A stretch of 64,000 bases of DNA from Cyanophora paradoxa (lineage: Eukaryota > Glaucocystophyceae > Cyanophorales > Cyanophoraceae): contig QPMI01000085.1 in NCBI GenBank assembly GCA_004431415.1, positions 1-64,000 of the forward strand, written 5' to 3'. Shown in pieces: positions 43,991 through 56,853 of the stretch. The notes under the pieces were generated by a model that worked only from the letters and a program-made list of their open reading frames with translations, was not told the DNA's origin and searched no databases. Every line of letters starts with the position of its first letter. The stretch's first letter is position 1. Position numbers and translations under genes: made by a program.

Positions 43991-46900
43991 GCGGCTGCGG
44001 CCGCCGCGGCCGCCCCCTATAGCTATATATATATATATGCAAATGATCATGAGCTCAAGGGCCTATATAGCTAGCTATGCGCTTGTACGCATGCAGTATA
44101 CGTATATATATACAGTACGCGGACCCTGTCCTAGTTCTCTTGTTAAACGTTTAGACTCTGAGAGATTTGCATAATGGCTGCTACAGGCCTGTGCACTGGC
44201 ATGCAAGTTCGAGCTCGAGCGAGGGTGCCCAGCTCCCTCGTGCAGTTAAAATCTTTCGAATTGCTCCACTAGGGGGCCAAGCTTTTAAGGGCATCCCAAA
44301 GCAGACGGGGGCCGACTTATTCGTGTGTATATCGATATCGCAGGCGCCCCTCAAGCTCGCCGACCGTATAGGAGGCTTGCATCGGGGGGGTGTCAAGGGG
44401 ACCAGTCGCCTCGTGGGAGAGGGGCCGGCGGGCATGAGGGGCGGGCGGCGCGGGGCCTGGCAGCGGCCGCCGGGGACGCACTGCCCGCCGCTGGGAAGTC
44501 TTCGACGGAGCCCGGGGATTCCGGGTCCGATAGTGGGCGAGCGCCATCAGGCTCGGACCCCACGAGGGCGGGTCCCGGCGAGGCCGGGCCCTGAGGCAGG
44601 CGAGCGCCGTCTGGCTCAGACCCCGCGGTGGCAGCTGGGCGAGCGTTTGAGTGCTCATGCGCCCGGGGATACGTAGGGGTCGTCGGCTTGCATGCCGGCG
44701 CCAGCGGCGCCAGCAGAGGCGGCATCACAGCTCGGGGCTCTGTCCACCGCCGCGTCTTGGGGCGCTTGCTCCGCGTCCCGCCAGAGGCCTGCGAGCGTCG
44801 CGCACGCGTCACGGAGAGCCAAGTGAGCGGGGGGACGCGGCCCCGTGGTTCTTGAGTGTCGTGCTGGCGCGGGCGGCCCCGCGCACGGGCCGCCGGCGCC
44901 GGCGTGCTCTGTGGCCGTACGGGGCCGGCGTCAGAGTTCATAGAGGAGGGGCGCGGGCGGAGGGTGTGAGCGACGGGCGCGGGGAGGGTCCCGCATGATC
45001 GGCGGCAGCGGAGCCGGGTGCGTTGGCGGAGCCGCGCGTCCGACTGCGCGGAGTCGAGTCGAGTTGTGCGTCGTGCGCTGTGGGCGTGAGCTCAGGCGAG
45101 CCGCGCATGCGCGGGTGGCATGCGTTGGCGGGAAGGCGGGCGGAGCGAGGACGGGAGCTTAAACGAGCGTATGCTGGCTCTAGATGTTGTGTGGCGTCTC
45201 TCGGGCGCGCTCGGAGTGGCAGGAGAAGGCGGCGGGGACCGGCCCGTTTAAACACGTTACCGCGGGAGCTGGCGCGAGTCGCGGCGCCAACAGGGGCGCA
45301 GCTGCTCTTCTAGATGTCTGTGGTGTCGCTGCGGCTGTCGTTGCCCGCCCGGCGGACCTACTTTGCGTGTTCGGGCCGTGCTGGTCGTTGGGCGTCGGCG
45401 CCGCGAGTTTTGGGACCGGCCACGTGTAGTGCTAGCAGGCACCCTCGTTGGGGAAGCCCCACTGCGCCGGCTTACTCGCTCGCGGGCCTTCGCGCAATTT
45501 CCGCGGTCGCTGAAGCTGTACATATGTTCCTCGAGCTCGAGACCATGCATGTGTAAACGCGTCCCTCGTCTGAGTTGTCTCCCTGATCGTCTCGCGTGCG
45601 CTTGCGCCGCGTTCGCTTCATGAGCTCGACGAGAGGCTCGAGATCTTATTAACCTATATTATATCGCTATATAGCTAGCTATACTATGATATAGCGCTGT
45701 AGACACCAAGCCTTTGGCGAAGGGCCACATGTCGATCAGACAGAGCAACACAATCTGGATCGATCTGGATCTCGATTTCGATTTTTATTTCGATTTCTAT
45801 CTGCCAGGCTGAATATGCATATTCATATGCCTTTTCCGAAGTTCCCCGTTACTGCCAGTATTAGTGTTACTGCCCCATGGCCTAGCAACACATGGCCAAG
45901 GATCCCGGAGTCCGGAGCCCGGTCGGAGCCCCAGCCATGGACCCCCCACAACGTTAACAGCTCCGCAGTTCCTACACCCCACACCCACACTTGCGCATGC
46001 CGCCCAGCTCCCCGGGCCCGGGCCCACGGACAAATGCATTGCGATAAAGTTCGTGACTCTATGTTCTCAACCCCGCACAGCCCTCTCTCAAATCAAAGTC
46101 CATCACTCTCTCAATCTCTCAAATCTCAATCAAATCTCAAATGAGATACAGATTCCACTCAATGGCCGCGATCAGCCTCAGGCTCGGAGTCTGGATCGGC
46201 AGGGAGAGACTGGACTGCTTGGCAAGCTTCAGTCTGGATTTCCTGGGCCCGTTTCTCCTTGTACGAAGGGCGGGACAGTTTTGATGACGACGTGCCTGCC
46301 CCAATTGTCTGCTCCCGATTCTGCTTCACGTGAAATTCCTGCCGAGAACGCCACTGCACGACGCATCATGAATTCAGGGTTCAGGGGATTGCAATCATGA
46401 CCACAGGGTACCTTTGCTTGGGGCACCAGACCCTCTTGCTTATAGAACCCAACAGTGTACTCCCTGCTCGAGAATCATTACAGGGCGTCATTCAAATGAA
46501 AGGGAAATACACACCGTGGCGGCATTATGTGCTCGTCATGGAGAGTGAGTGTACCCTTCCGCAAAGAACCCAACCGGGTTTCAAGGGGGCACTCAAGAGC
46601 TGGCCGCTCGTTGCGCCGATTCCTCCCATCACTTTCCATGACCACCCGTTTTCGCGTAAGTTGCAACTCCGATTCAGCGGAGAGCGAGAATGTTTGCTCA
46701 AAATGTCTGCGACCGGGGGCCTTTTGGGGGAACTATGTTAGAGCATTGTGCAAACGAGCTAGATGAAATTGAGCTAAGAAAGACGAGCTTTGCGGGGGCT
46801 CTTATTAGCTTGCATTTGCTCGTAAGCTGGCTGGGCTTTACCTTGTCAGTTTCCAGCCGTAGGGGCTCTTGAACGCGGGCCACACCCGAGACGCGTTCGT

Positions 46901-47460
46901 GTCTCTGCTCGCTCTTGGGCGCTATTCTCACGCTCGAGCGCCAGACGGCGCCGGTCGTCGGCATGCCCACATTTGCACCGTCGAGGGCGGGTTGCCTCGG
47001 CGGCGAGAAGTGCCTTCGTTGCGCGTGCGCGTAGTCGGCGGAACTCGGCAGTCCCGGAACTCGGCGCTTCGTACCGCCGAGGCTCCAGGCTGGGCCCGCC
47101 CTCTCCACCGCGCCGGCGGACAGCTCCTCCAGCATCTCGAACGCTAGCTCTAGCTCTAGCTCTAGGAAATGCGGACGTCGACAAGCTGGCCAGCTGTGTT
47201 GTAGACAAAAAGGTCGAGCTGCGTCACTGGTGTGTCAGCGGCCAACGGCTGTAGCTAGCACATTGAGAACACGGGCATACAGCTGCGGACGACGCAAGAG
47301 CTAGAAAGGGCGGTGCTACCTACGGGGCTAGATGTTGCGGACAAAGCAGCAGGGCCCTCTGAAGCGGCTTTCGCCAACGACGGCTTTGGCTAGCGCTCTT
47401 TTTTTTCAAAGCTGAAGGGTATTGTAATTTCAGCGGCCTGCGCCCGGCCTTCGAAGCGGC
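43991..47460. other. 3.5 kb of GC-rich DNA without recognisable genes
   Basis: Long open frames on both strands follow from base composition and lack motifs. 44330-44345 and 45745-45800 have ATCGATATCG and GATTTCGATTT microrepeats. 46080-46145 has a TCTCAAATCTCAATCAAATCTC repeat. An open frame at 46397-46741 (114 codons) is the least GC-driven candidate, but I do not recognise it. Confidence 0.45.
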
Positions 47461-47552
47461 CTAATCGCTTCCCTCCGCTTTCAACAGACTCGAACAGAAC
47501 AATACGCTGGCTGACCCGCACAGTCGAGTCCCGCCGCGCCTGCCCGCCGGGC

Positions 47553-50009
47553 CGGCAGGGAAGCAGCCTTCGTCCTCCCCGGTCTCTCTCCCGAATCCTT
47601 CCTCCGTCTTCGGCTCCGGACCGCCCGCTATTCTGCGCATCCAGGTCTGTCGCCTGTGCTCCGCGCCCCAGCCCCTTCACTCACCGGCACGCCGGAATCG
47701 CGCAGCTCCTCTCTGATCCCCCTGTGGAAGGATGCGAAATCACGCCCTACGTCCTGCTCTCGAATGTCAACTCTAGCGTGGGCGGGTCGCACCACAGCGG
47801 CGGCGGGTCACTTCCGAACGGCGCATCCCCGCTCAAGATCAATGGCACCAAAGTAGATACCGGTGATGAGAATGGAGTGCGCTACCGGTCCGCGATCCCA
47901 CCGCCCTCCCGCGACTCTCATCGCGTCGCCGAACGAGCCCTGCATAGGTGGTATCGGTGCCTCCACAGGAGAGTCTGCTCGTATCCAGCTTGCCCCTCAG
48001 GCGCGGACGGGGACGCGAAGGCCAAGTATGCAAAGCTGCAATGCGCGGTCTGCGCGAAGCTCCGCTGCTCTCTGCAAGAGAGCTACTTCTGCTCCGTCGA
48101 GTGCTTTCAGGCTGCTTGGCCCAAGCACAAGTACAACCATCCTCCGCAAGCCCTGGCCAAGCACGCCCGGCCATGGAACCGGCCGCTGGATGAAATGCAG
48201 GACGAGGAGGATGCGGTCTCGCGCGGCGGGGACAACAGCAAGGCCGCCAGCTCAGCAGGCATCGAGAACGAGCTCGACGGCGGCGTGTGGCTCGAGGTCG
48301 GCCGCTCCAAGTGCGCCCGCTTTGCTTGCTGATCCCCGTGCTGGGGGGCACTTCACCGCGCCATTCGCTCACGCGCACATCGCAGAATCTACGTGCCGGT
48401 TCGAGAAGACGTTGGGCGCGTGCTGAAGTTCGAGGTCGCCCCGGTCACGCGGGACGGTACTGTCATTGGGCGAGTGGAATCCATCGAGACGAGTCCCGTT
48501 CTTCCCGGTGACTTGGCATTAGTCGTGGCACTACATGGCAGACTGTCGTCTGACGCGCTTCGCAGCGCCACCGCCACCGCCCGAGCGCCGAATGGTGGTT
48601 CTCCCCTCCATGTACAGCAAGCCCGTCGTCGGTCAGCGCTCACCCACTCCCGTCCCCCTCTCGCTTGGAATACGCACTAAATATGAATTGGCATCCAGGG
48701 ACCACGTTCAAGTTTCTCACATACAACGTGCTTGCGGAGATCTACGCCGGGCAGAACATGTATCCGTATTGCCCTGGATGGGCGCTCGGCTGGAATTATC
48801 GAAAAAAGAACCTTATCCGCGAGCTGCTCACTAATCGGGCGGACATCATGTGCCTTCAGGTCTGTCTTCTTGTGGAAAAGGTCACTACTCGCCCCTTGGC
48901 TGAGTGCCCTTGCAGGAAGTCCAGTGTGACGCTTTTGAGGACTTCTTCCGCCCCGAGATGAGCAAGTACGGCTACGATGCTGTTTATAAGCAGAAAACCC
49001 GGGAAGCCATGGGAGCCGATGGTAAAATGGATGGCTGCTCCATTTTCTTCAAGCGCGATCGGTTCGTTTGTTCTAAGCCTGCCTCTTCGAGTTTTCTCGT
49101 TGACACAGCGCAGGTTTGCGCTTCGGGAGAGGCATGTGATCGAGTACAACCAGCAGTAAGCCCCGCGCAATTTTGCAGGGCCAGGATACTTTGTCTGACT
49201 TTCCCATTTTTCAGGGCGATCGAACACGCGGCAGCGATGAAGCTCAGCTCCCCTGCCCTGAATCGCATGCTGAAAGATAACGTGGGCGTGGTGGTCGTTC
49301 TAGAGGTAAGTGATTTCTTCATCTTTCTTGCCTTCGTACTCACCTGTCTTCAGGTCCTGCCTGACCCGACGCGCCCTCAACCGTCGAGGCCAGGGCGAAC
49401 GCGTGATCTTATCTGTGTCGCAAACACGCATGTTTATTGGGATCCAGACTACGCGGATGTGAAATTGTGGCAGGTAAGGTCGATCCTTTGCGGACTGCAA
49501 GGCATTCTAATGATTTTTTTTGCGCGCAGACACATGTGTTCCTACAGGAGGTCGAGCGCATCTGTAGAACACCCCGGCCTGGATCGGATGGCTTCTTGCC
49601 CGTCGTGATTGGGGGCGATTTCAACTCGTTGCCAGACAGTGGTGTTCACGAACTGCTGGCGAGAGGGCGAATCAGCCCCAATCACCCGGACCTGTCCTAC
49701 GACACCTACGGCATCCTTGGTGCTGGGCCGATGCGCCTCAACCTCTCCCACAACATTCAGTTGCGAGATGTATTTGCCGAGGTGGCAGAGGAACTGCCCC
49801 AGATGCCGAAGTACACGAATTTCACTGGTCACTTCGTTGGCGAGATTGACTATGTCCTGTACACTCCCGACCGCTTCCGTCTCCGCTCCTTCCTCCACAC
49901 CATCCCCGAGGAGGTCCTCTGCGACCTCACCGCCCTGCCCTCACAGCAATTCAGCTCCGACCACATATCCCTCCTCGTTGAGTTCGAGTATTTCTCTGGG
50001 GGCAAGTAG
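47553..50009 (+). CDS. CCR4: CCR4-type mRNA deadenylase (EEP nuclease) with MYND-like zinc finger
   Basis: CCR4 shortens mRNA poly(A) tails, usually in the CCR4-NOT complex. An upstream exon ends PPAILRIQ. After an acceptor at 47705 the frame reads SDPPVEGCEITPYVLLSNVN, like plant and green-algal CCR4a. A MYND-like finger follows: LQCAVCAKLRCSLQESYFCS then VECFQAAWPKHKYNH. The EEP nuclease domain begins TFKFLTYNVLAEIYAGQNMY and continues ADIMCLQEVQ (catalytic Glu), GCSIFFKRDRF, VANTHVYWDPDYADVKLWQ, VVIGGDFNSLPDSGVHELLA (Asp), GEIDYVLYTPDRF and QQFSSDHISLLVEFEYF (His), ending at 50009. There are no leucine-rich repeats, unlike yeast and animal CCR4. Introns are 45-80 nt. The true first exon and ATG are not found; an in-frame TAA near 47461 bounds the identified part. 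Confidence 0.88.
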
Positions 50010-50959
50010 TTTGAGCTGTGTATAGTCCTCTGCCCTTCCTTTTTTCAAGCTCGTTGGATCAGCTGTGATGGGGCTCGCGTGCGGCACTGCGCAGCCTGTC
50101 AGAGGGCGCAGAGGGAGGTGGGCACACCCCCCTGCGCGTAGTAGCTCTACCTACGGGAAGGGGACTTGGTGCCTCGTCGACGTCGATATGGAGACCCACA
50201 TGCGTATGCAAACTTTTGGCATGCATACATATGTATACGTATCTTATACTCAGCGCTCCCGAAAGCCAAAATTGCAATTAATGTTTGGTTAATGCAGCTG
50301 CAGTATTGTTGCTTTGAATTGCCAGTTATATATATAATCAACGTTGGCTCTGGATCATCGGATATCGATCTTGCCAGTTGGCCATGGGGCTGCGCTTTTC
50401 CGGATCCAAGATTGATCGACTAGTACTCCATGGCCATGGGCCATCTCGGGTTCACAGCTGCAGGTGTCCTGCCGGCGCCCAGTGCCGCCCACCACCCCGG
50501 CCATGGGCCCAGCTGCAGTTTTAACGTTGGCTCAGCGGCTCTGGAAATATATCGATCTCGGGGCTTTAATTTTCCAAGGCTGATCGACTCCATGGGCCCT
50601 GGGCCCTGAGAACCCCCCCGCCCCCCGCCCCCGTCCCCCCCCCCCCCCCCCCCCCCTTTCCGCGCGGCAGGAAGCAATATGCCACACCCGGCGAGCGTGT
50701 AGCTAGAGTGTCCGCGGGGAGGCACATTACAACACAGGGCCCGGCCGACAGGGCGTGAGCTCGGTAGGCTCGGCCCGCAGCGACAGCAGCCGCGGTGTAC
50801 ACTTCCACACTTGTAGCCGGGACATCAAGCTTTTGATTCGTGTCCAAAACGTGTCATGACTTGTCACGGGCGAGCCGGGTCGGGGACAGGCGTCCCTCGC
50901 CCGATTGTAACTCTAACGGAATGAATCAGAATTAGTACTAGAGCTCTCTGTTCGACGGG
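50010..50959. other. Intergenic DNA with repeat D copy and C-tract
   Basis: Palindromes occur at 50195-50260 and 50430-50470. A run of about 20 C lies at 50636-50657. 50735-50860 resembles 60950-61075, sharing GAGCTCGGT-GG, GCAGCCGC and TGTACATTTCCACAC. No gene. Confidence 0.5.
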
Positions 50960-51207
50960 TCATAGTTGAAGCGCGCACCGGCGGCTCATCGGCGGCACAC
51001 TACTCGTGGGCTCGCGGTATAACCGCAGAAGATAGAATGCCAGCGCAAGCACGTGGACCGCAACGAGCGCTCCGACGACGTAGTAGATCGTCTGCAACGG
51101 ATAAGGAAGCGCGGTGCACGGGACCCAGCGAGCTCGGGCACCTGGTGCCGCGACGACGCTAGGGAGTCCGGCGCCGTCGTTGCCGTCGCTGAGGGGCTCG
51201 GTTCCAT
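50960..51207 (-). CDS. Small single-pass membrane protein, unknown
   Basis: Two exons. MEPSPSATATTAPDSLASSR followed by HQ, then an intron with a GTGCCC donor and TTGCAG acceptor, then TIYYVVGALVAVHVLALAFY and LLRLYREPTSSVPPMSRRCA with a stop at 50960. About 64 residues with one hydrophobic helix and a basic C-terminal side, consistent with a tail-anchored or small ER/Golgi protein. No family is recognised. It is divergent from the anoctamin gene. Its short length makes it less certain than its neighbours, though the splice restores frame exactly at the start of the helix. Confidence 0.55.
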
Positions 51208-51610
51208 CGACGCTAGCGGCGAAAATTCCACCGAGTGACCGGTGCACACGGCATCCCAAGCTAGCACCGAGTACCAGCCGCGTACGCGGATTCGATTGCA
51301 GTCTCTCCAAACGCCGCGACTCCAGGATGCAGGGGCGCTCGATCTCAGAGTCTCTGCAGCTGAAATCCCAGGTGGTCAAGTTGACGCGTCTTTACCCCCC
51401 ATCTCCCCCCCCCCGACTAGGGCAGCCTAGGAGCCCTCTAAAACACGGCGAAACAAAAGAAGATTGCTACCTGATTCGATTATTTAGTCGAGGAAGAGCG
51501 TGCTCGAGCGTCTAGCTAGCGCCAAGTACCAATGTTCTAGCTAGCTAGCTAGCACCGCCGGCGGATTCAGCTCGAGGCGAGCTGCATAAACTTCTCTTCT
51601 CTAGAGCAGA

Positions 51611-54600
51611 ATGTATTCAGGCGACACTTATGCAACCCGGCCGCTCGAGCCGCCCGGGTCGTCCGGAGCGGAGCCGGCGAGCAATGGAGCGGCTACGCAC
51701 GCTCGCGGTACGTTGCCAGGGAGTCGTGCGCTGCGCTTGCAGCAGTGTTCGAGGCTCGTTCGCGCAGCGCCTATTGCCCGCACGACGACCGGCATTCTCG
51801 AGGTGCTCGGACCACCCTCGGACGCCGCGCCTGCGGCCAGGGAGTGGTGCTGAACAGTGCTGTCTGCAGGGGAGAGGAGAAGATCCGGTGGGAGCTCGCT
51901 GGAGGAAGCTGGGGTTCAACGAGTTCAACCTTTCTTGGGTGCGAACGCCGTGCATCTCCTGAAATCGAGGCTGCTCGTTCTGATCAAGCTCGGCGCTGTG
52001 CCCATATCCACGGCCCAGGACTGGGTGAGCTCCGATCGCGCTCGAAAATGCTCGCCATCATATCTCGCGCAGGTCATCGTCTTCCGGAATCGGAAGCACC
52101 CCGACGTCGAAAGAGTGCGAAGAGCGCAATCAAACGCCTGTTTAAAAACTCATCTAGATATTTTCTCAACAGGAGACGAAAGGCGAGAGGATGGAGGAGG
52201 AGCAGCAGTTTCGCCGTCAGCTTGTGCAGAAGATCAAGGAAGGTGCACTCTAGCGCTGATATTGAGAAAGGCCCTCTAGTGTTGAAACGGAGCGCAGCGA
52301 ATCTGATGGTGTCAAAGCAATACAGTTCCGACGAGAAAGAGCTGTACCTGCGCATCGGCGCATCGGAGCATTTTCTCGAGGAGGCGAGCAAATAACCTTG
52401 CACTCTTCAGGGGTCCGGGCCTCTGTTCATCCGCGTGTGCAGGTTGCCGAACGTGCAGGGCTCCGCTTACGTCTTCGCGAGGAGGTACATTTTCGTCTCA
52501 TTTTTCATTGTTAACTCCCGCAGTGATTGCAAAGCACAGTATGGAGGCGCATTCTCTTCTTTCATGCGAGGGGACAAGTTCAAGTACGAGCGGCAGTCGG
52601 GCAGTCGTATGTTCTCTTCGGCTCAGCGAGTCCAGTTGTACGCAGCAAGGGCAACTGGCAGATCGAACATTGCTGAGTTGCATCTCGCAGAATTGACTGG
52701 GTGCTGGGTCAAGAGCAGAGTGAAGGAGGTGCAGGAGTGTTCCTTACAGACCTCGTGAAAGAGGCCCCTGATTTCGTCCTAGCGGTGCGTTAGAACTTCC
52801 CCCCTTCCCGCCCCCCCCCCCCCCCCCCCCCCCCCTCCCTCCTCCACTCCACCTCTCCCCGCCCCCATCCTTCCCTCCACCCGCCCCTGCCGCCCCCCCC
52901 CCCCCCCCCCTTCCCCCCCACGCCCTGTCCGCCTCCCATCCTTCCCCCCCCCCCCCCCCCCCCCTCAAATACACACGCGCACGCACACACACACCTCCCA
53001 TCCCTCCCACACACTCTCCATCCATCTTCCCTTCTCATAGTTCTTTGGTTCTGAGCAGGTGTATCCTCTACACGACAAAGGCACGAAGGGCGCATTTGCG
53101 AACTTGAGAGAAAACTGGGCTGCATTTCCCAAAATGTTCACGAAGGGCTGGACCCAGGTACGCTCAAATTCGTCCTCTGTGGCATGTGGCGTGGGGTCAA
53201 ACTCGGGGCAGCCGATCCACGACATCTACCGCTACTTTGGTGCAGAAATCGCCATGTACTTTGCATTCCTTGGATACTACACGTGCGCTTCTCTCGAAGT
53301 AGTCCCGAATCCCTTGCTGGCATGGCCAATTCCAACGTGACGCAGGAAGTGGCTGGGGTACGTGTGCGCCGTTGGGCTGGTGGCCGCCTACTTTCAGTAC
53401 ACGGATATGGAGATTGTGCGTGTTGTAGACCCGGTCACGCACATCGAGAAGGAGATGGAGTTGCGGTCTTACGATGGCAAGGCTCGTTGCATGCAGCCGC
53501 CACTTCCTTTGCGCGCCAGACTCTCGCCCGCAGGCTGTACCTTTCTTCTGTATCTTCTTGGCAGTGGCCGCTTCGCTTTTATTGGAAGGCTGGAAACGTG
53601 AGCAGGCCATCCACGGCGTCATGTGGGACCAGTACCATGCACAGAAGGTGCGCTGCATTCGTATTGCGCAATGCAGCTTGATTGAGATGCTTTTCTGTGC
53701 AGGTGGAGCGGGTACGATTCGAGTTCAACCATGCAGGCATCGACGAGCTGGGATTCTATAACGAACGTGCGCCGCTGATTCACAGTGGGCTTGCATGAGC
53801 TTTTTCTTGAACGAGGTACAGATGGAGACTGGGTTGATCTTAGCGGCTCGAATGTCATGAAGTACCCCGATAAGCTCGTCAAGGTTCGTTTTGGTACGTG
53901 TCGTCCACACATCGTCTCAGTGTTCCCGTCTGCAGAGCAAGTACGTCTCGAAGAAGAAGCTGCTGTGGCTTGGCGTACAGGTGACCATCATGACATTCCT
54001 TTTCGCCGTGATTGGCGCTGCCCTTGTTATCTTCGCGTTCCGGTGTGCCCTTCTCCTCCACGTAGCTCCCTGCTAGGCTTCAACTGCATGCAGCAACTTT
54101 GTCTACAACACGAAGGGGCCATCATGGGGAGGAGCTGTTGGCGGTGTTCTTTTCGGTGCCAACCCAGCTTACTAGTTCCCAGTTTTTGGTGTTGCTAAAC
54201 TTGCGCCTCACAGCTGTCACCATTAACACCCTCAATTTCACGTACCGGAAGGTCAGGTCTTTCCATTAATGCCCTTTCATTGAATTGCTGGGTAATCTGC
54301 ATGCTTGTGCAGGTGGCTGTTATGCTGAACGACAAGGAGAACCACCGAACGCAGTCTGCATATGACCATGCCCTTGCACTCAAAATATTTGTCTTTCAGT
54401 TTGGTCTGTGCAGCATCAAAGTTCTGTGCAGCTTCGCTCTGCTGACCTTCCCCGCAGTCAACTCGTATGTGACTTACTTCTGGATCGCTTTCGTGAAGTA
54501 TGCAGCGGCATATTCACTGGGAATCTTCACCGACCATGCTAAAACCTGTCGCGCCCACAGGCCGTACCAGATCGAGATCTTCGGCTTCCGGCAACAGTGC

Positions 54601-55921
54601 CTTGAAGTTACACCTGGCGGCCCCCCTGTGCGTCACTGGCAGCCACGATGAGGCTTCTGTGCTGATTGTATATCGCAGAACTGCATGTTCGAGTTGCAGC
54701 GGCAGCTTTCATCGATCTTCTTCACACAAATCGCCATTGGAAATGTTTTGGAGGTTTTTATTCCGTACGTCAAGCAAAAGTGGCGATTGATCAAGGCGTC
54801 CAAGACGGCGTATGGGGGTGCAAATGCGCCGAAGAAGGTCGAGTCAGAGCGCTATCTCGAGCCATTTGGTGGCGTGCTTGATGATTTCAACGAGGTGCCT
54901 TCTTTGTGTAACTCGAAATTCGAATCGAGATGCGGAACCTAAATGCTCGCTACAGATCATGATTCAGTTTGGTCAAGTTACACTCTTTGCTTCCGCATTC
55001 CCTCTGGCGGCTCTTCTTGCCCTCCTCAACAACCTCGTACCTCACTCGACCCCTATTGCGACTCCCCCTGACAGCTCATACCACCATTCAGGTGGAGATT
55101 CGCTCTGATGCATACAAGTTGATTCATGGCTCGCAGCGCCCCACGCCTGGCACTGCAAAAGATATCGGTTCGTGCTCGACGCCCAATGACCTACCAGTTC
55201 CCATCTCAGCCAGATGGCAGGCTCTTGGATGGGAGTGATGCAAGCAGTGTCCTCTATTGCAGTGGTGACGAACGCTGCCATGGTTATTTTCACGTGTGCA
55301 ATTTTGTGTCCTTGCAGATGCACAAAAAGCGCCTGATTGTTGTGGCAGGTCAGATGTGCTTGACCCATGGTTCAGCAGCTTCAAGAATCCCGCTGTTGTC
55401 AAGGTACTTTTGTGTATCCTTCTGCACAGATCCCTTGGCTGACGGATTTCGAGGTCTTGACTGTGATCGCCATTGAGCATGTTGTCTTTCTCATCAAGAT
55501 CGCCATCGACGTGGCGATCCCTGATATGCCAAGAAGTATCCGGACACGAATCGCAAGACAGAAATTCATGAGGTTTTCCCCGCCAGACTTCCATGCATTG
55601 CAACGGGCACTCATCCATTTCTGTGTTCCCCCTTGTCGCAGTTCAATCGAGGGTCGCTACCAGAAGGAGCTGGAAGCCCAGCGCAAGTTCGAGGCCCGCC
55701 GGGAGTTCGTATCACCGCCCTGCCCAAAACCTCGCTCAATGATTGTGCTTACACTCCACAGACGACGAGCGGAGATTATTAGGCAGGCAAACCTGAAAAG
55801 GCAAGGGCTCGTTGGGGGGCGGGCGGGGGCGCACGTTGTGCCTCTTGCCGAGGCCTCCATCACCGGCTCCACTCTCTCGAATGCACACATTTCGGAATCG
55901 GAGATCACTGATGAGGACTAA
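51611..55921 (+). CDS. Anoctamin/TMEM16-family membrane protein
   Basis: Anoctamins are calcium-regulated chloride channels or lipid scramblases. The N-terminal cytosolic part is only partly resolved (EKELYLRIGASEHFLEEASK; GGAFSSFMRGDKFKYERQSG). The core is clear. VYPLHDKGTKGAFANLRENW is followed by QPIHDIYRYFGAEIAMYFAF and LGYYTKWLGYVCAVGLVAAY, the family's QP--IR-YFGEKIALYFAWL region. Later exons give LLLEGWKREQAIHGVMWDQY, KKLLWLGVQVTIMTFLFAVI, VAVMLNDKENHRTQSAYDHA, NSYVTYFWIAFVKYAAAYSL, FELQRQLSSIFFTQIAIGNV and FGQVTLFASAFPLAALLALL. The protein ends in a charged tail, HISESEITDED. The segments appear in the family's order and length is about 900 residues. One intron (52784-53058) is unusually long and nearly all C. 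The start at 51611 is tentative. Confidence 0.85.
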
Positions 55922-56207
55922 TCAAAACGGTCCCCACCCTAGCCCTGCATTTCCAACCTCTTGTCCAACAACCCCGGCCCACCCCCCCAAGTCTTGACCG
56001 TAATCGTAATTCTGGGGCGGCTTCCAGTGGCCCCATGTTCGACGCGACGGAGAACAAGGGGTTAGGAAGCATTTGGATACGTACTGAAAACGCTACTCCG
56101 GGCTACAACTGCAAGTGCGTGATATACACTGCGGCCGCCGCGACCGGAGAACAATGGGTTAGGAAGCGCGTGACGGAGAGTAAATTTGTATCTCTCGATG
56201 AGTGGTG
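55922..56207. other. Spacer with partial repeat A, copy 3
   Basis: GCATTTGGATACGTACTGAAA at 56069 matches the terminus of repeat family A for about 45 bp, then diverges. The stretch ends at the truncated Fanzor end. No gene. Confidence 0.5.
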
Positions 56208-56501
56208 CTCTTTCTAAGCTACGGGCGCGCCGGACCTCCTACCTACAGCGCTTTAACTGTACCCGTGCTGTTTGGGTGAGAGCGTAACCCGCAGGGACTG
56301 GTGCCCTGATGGAGAAAAGGGGATGGGAGCCTAGCCTAGCTACGAGCCGAGCAGGCGCTTCGCGTCCACGCCCGTGCCGTAGCGGATGAAGATGCTCCTG
56401 CAAGAGTACGATTACGATTGCGATCGGGCGGCGCTGGGAGGGCGAGCCCGCCCTAGACGGAAAATAACGCCGTGGCTGGGCCGTGTCGGGACTAGGCGTG
56501 G
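56208..56501 (-). mobile_element. Truncated Fanzor 3' end
   Basis: It matches 34178 onward: scaffold block, stop codon (56340-56342), last exon and most of the last intron, with a 6-bp deletion near 56450. It breaks within the intron at about 56501, just before the zinc-ribbon exon would begin. It is fused to a COX18-region fragment. Confidence 0.9.
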
Positions 56502-56514
56502 CATCCCTGCATGG

Positions 56515-56853
56515 CGTTTCATATACGATGCAAAATCATGTTCTGATAATGGGAGGAATCGCACCTGAGGAAGCTGTGCAGTGAAGCATGTCATAGCAAC
56601 AACTAGGACCATGCAAATGTCTTTCACATATAGAAGTGAGCGATCGGTGGTTCGAAATGATACCTGGTCGTTCTATGAGTACAAAAACAACTCCTGAACG
56701 GTATCTCAGGAACGATGCTGCTCACCACAAGGTTGGCAAGAACAATTGCACAATTGATGATCGCCAGTGACATGATTCCAGGAAAGTGAACATCTGGGAG
56801 TGTAAGGTCCTCGAACCAGAGAATGCCACCCAATTCCATCCCAGAGCCCTCAA
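56515..56853 (-). pseudogene. Inverted copy of COX18-like exon and 3' flank
   Basis: Reverse complement of 14018-14365. It carries GGILWFEDLTLPDVHFPGIM through the hydrophobic helix and donor site, and the downstream CATTATCAGAACATGATTTTGC segment. It is too short to encode anything on its own. It shows that the end of the COX18-like gene has been copied at least twice within the window. Confidence 0.9.

Noticed and set aside
43560-44042. Poly-alanine frame as a gene
   Set aside because: Driven by the GGC trinucleotide tract. A short protein-like piece beside it was not enough to support a gene.
44393-45550. Several long frames in the 44-45.5 kb GC-rich stretch
   Set aside because: All six frames are open for long distances because of GC content; no conserved block or splice chain.
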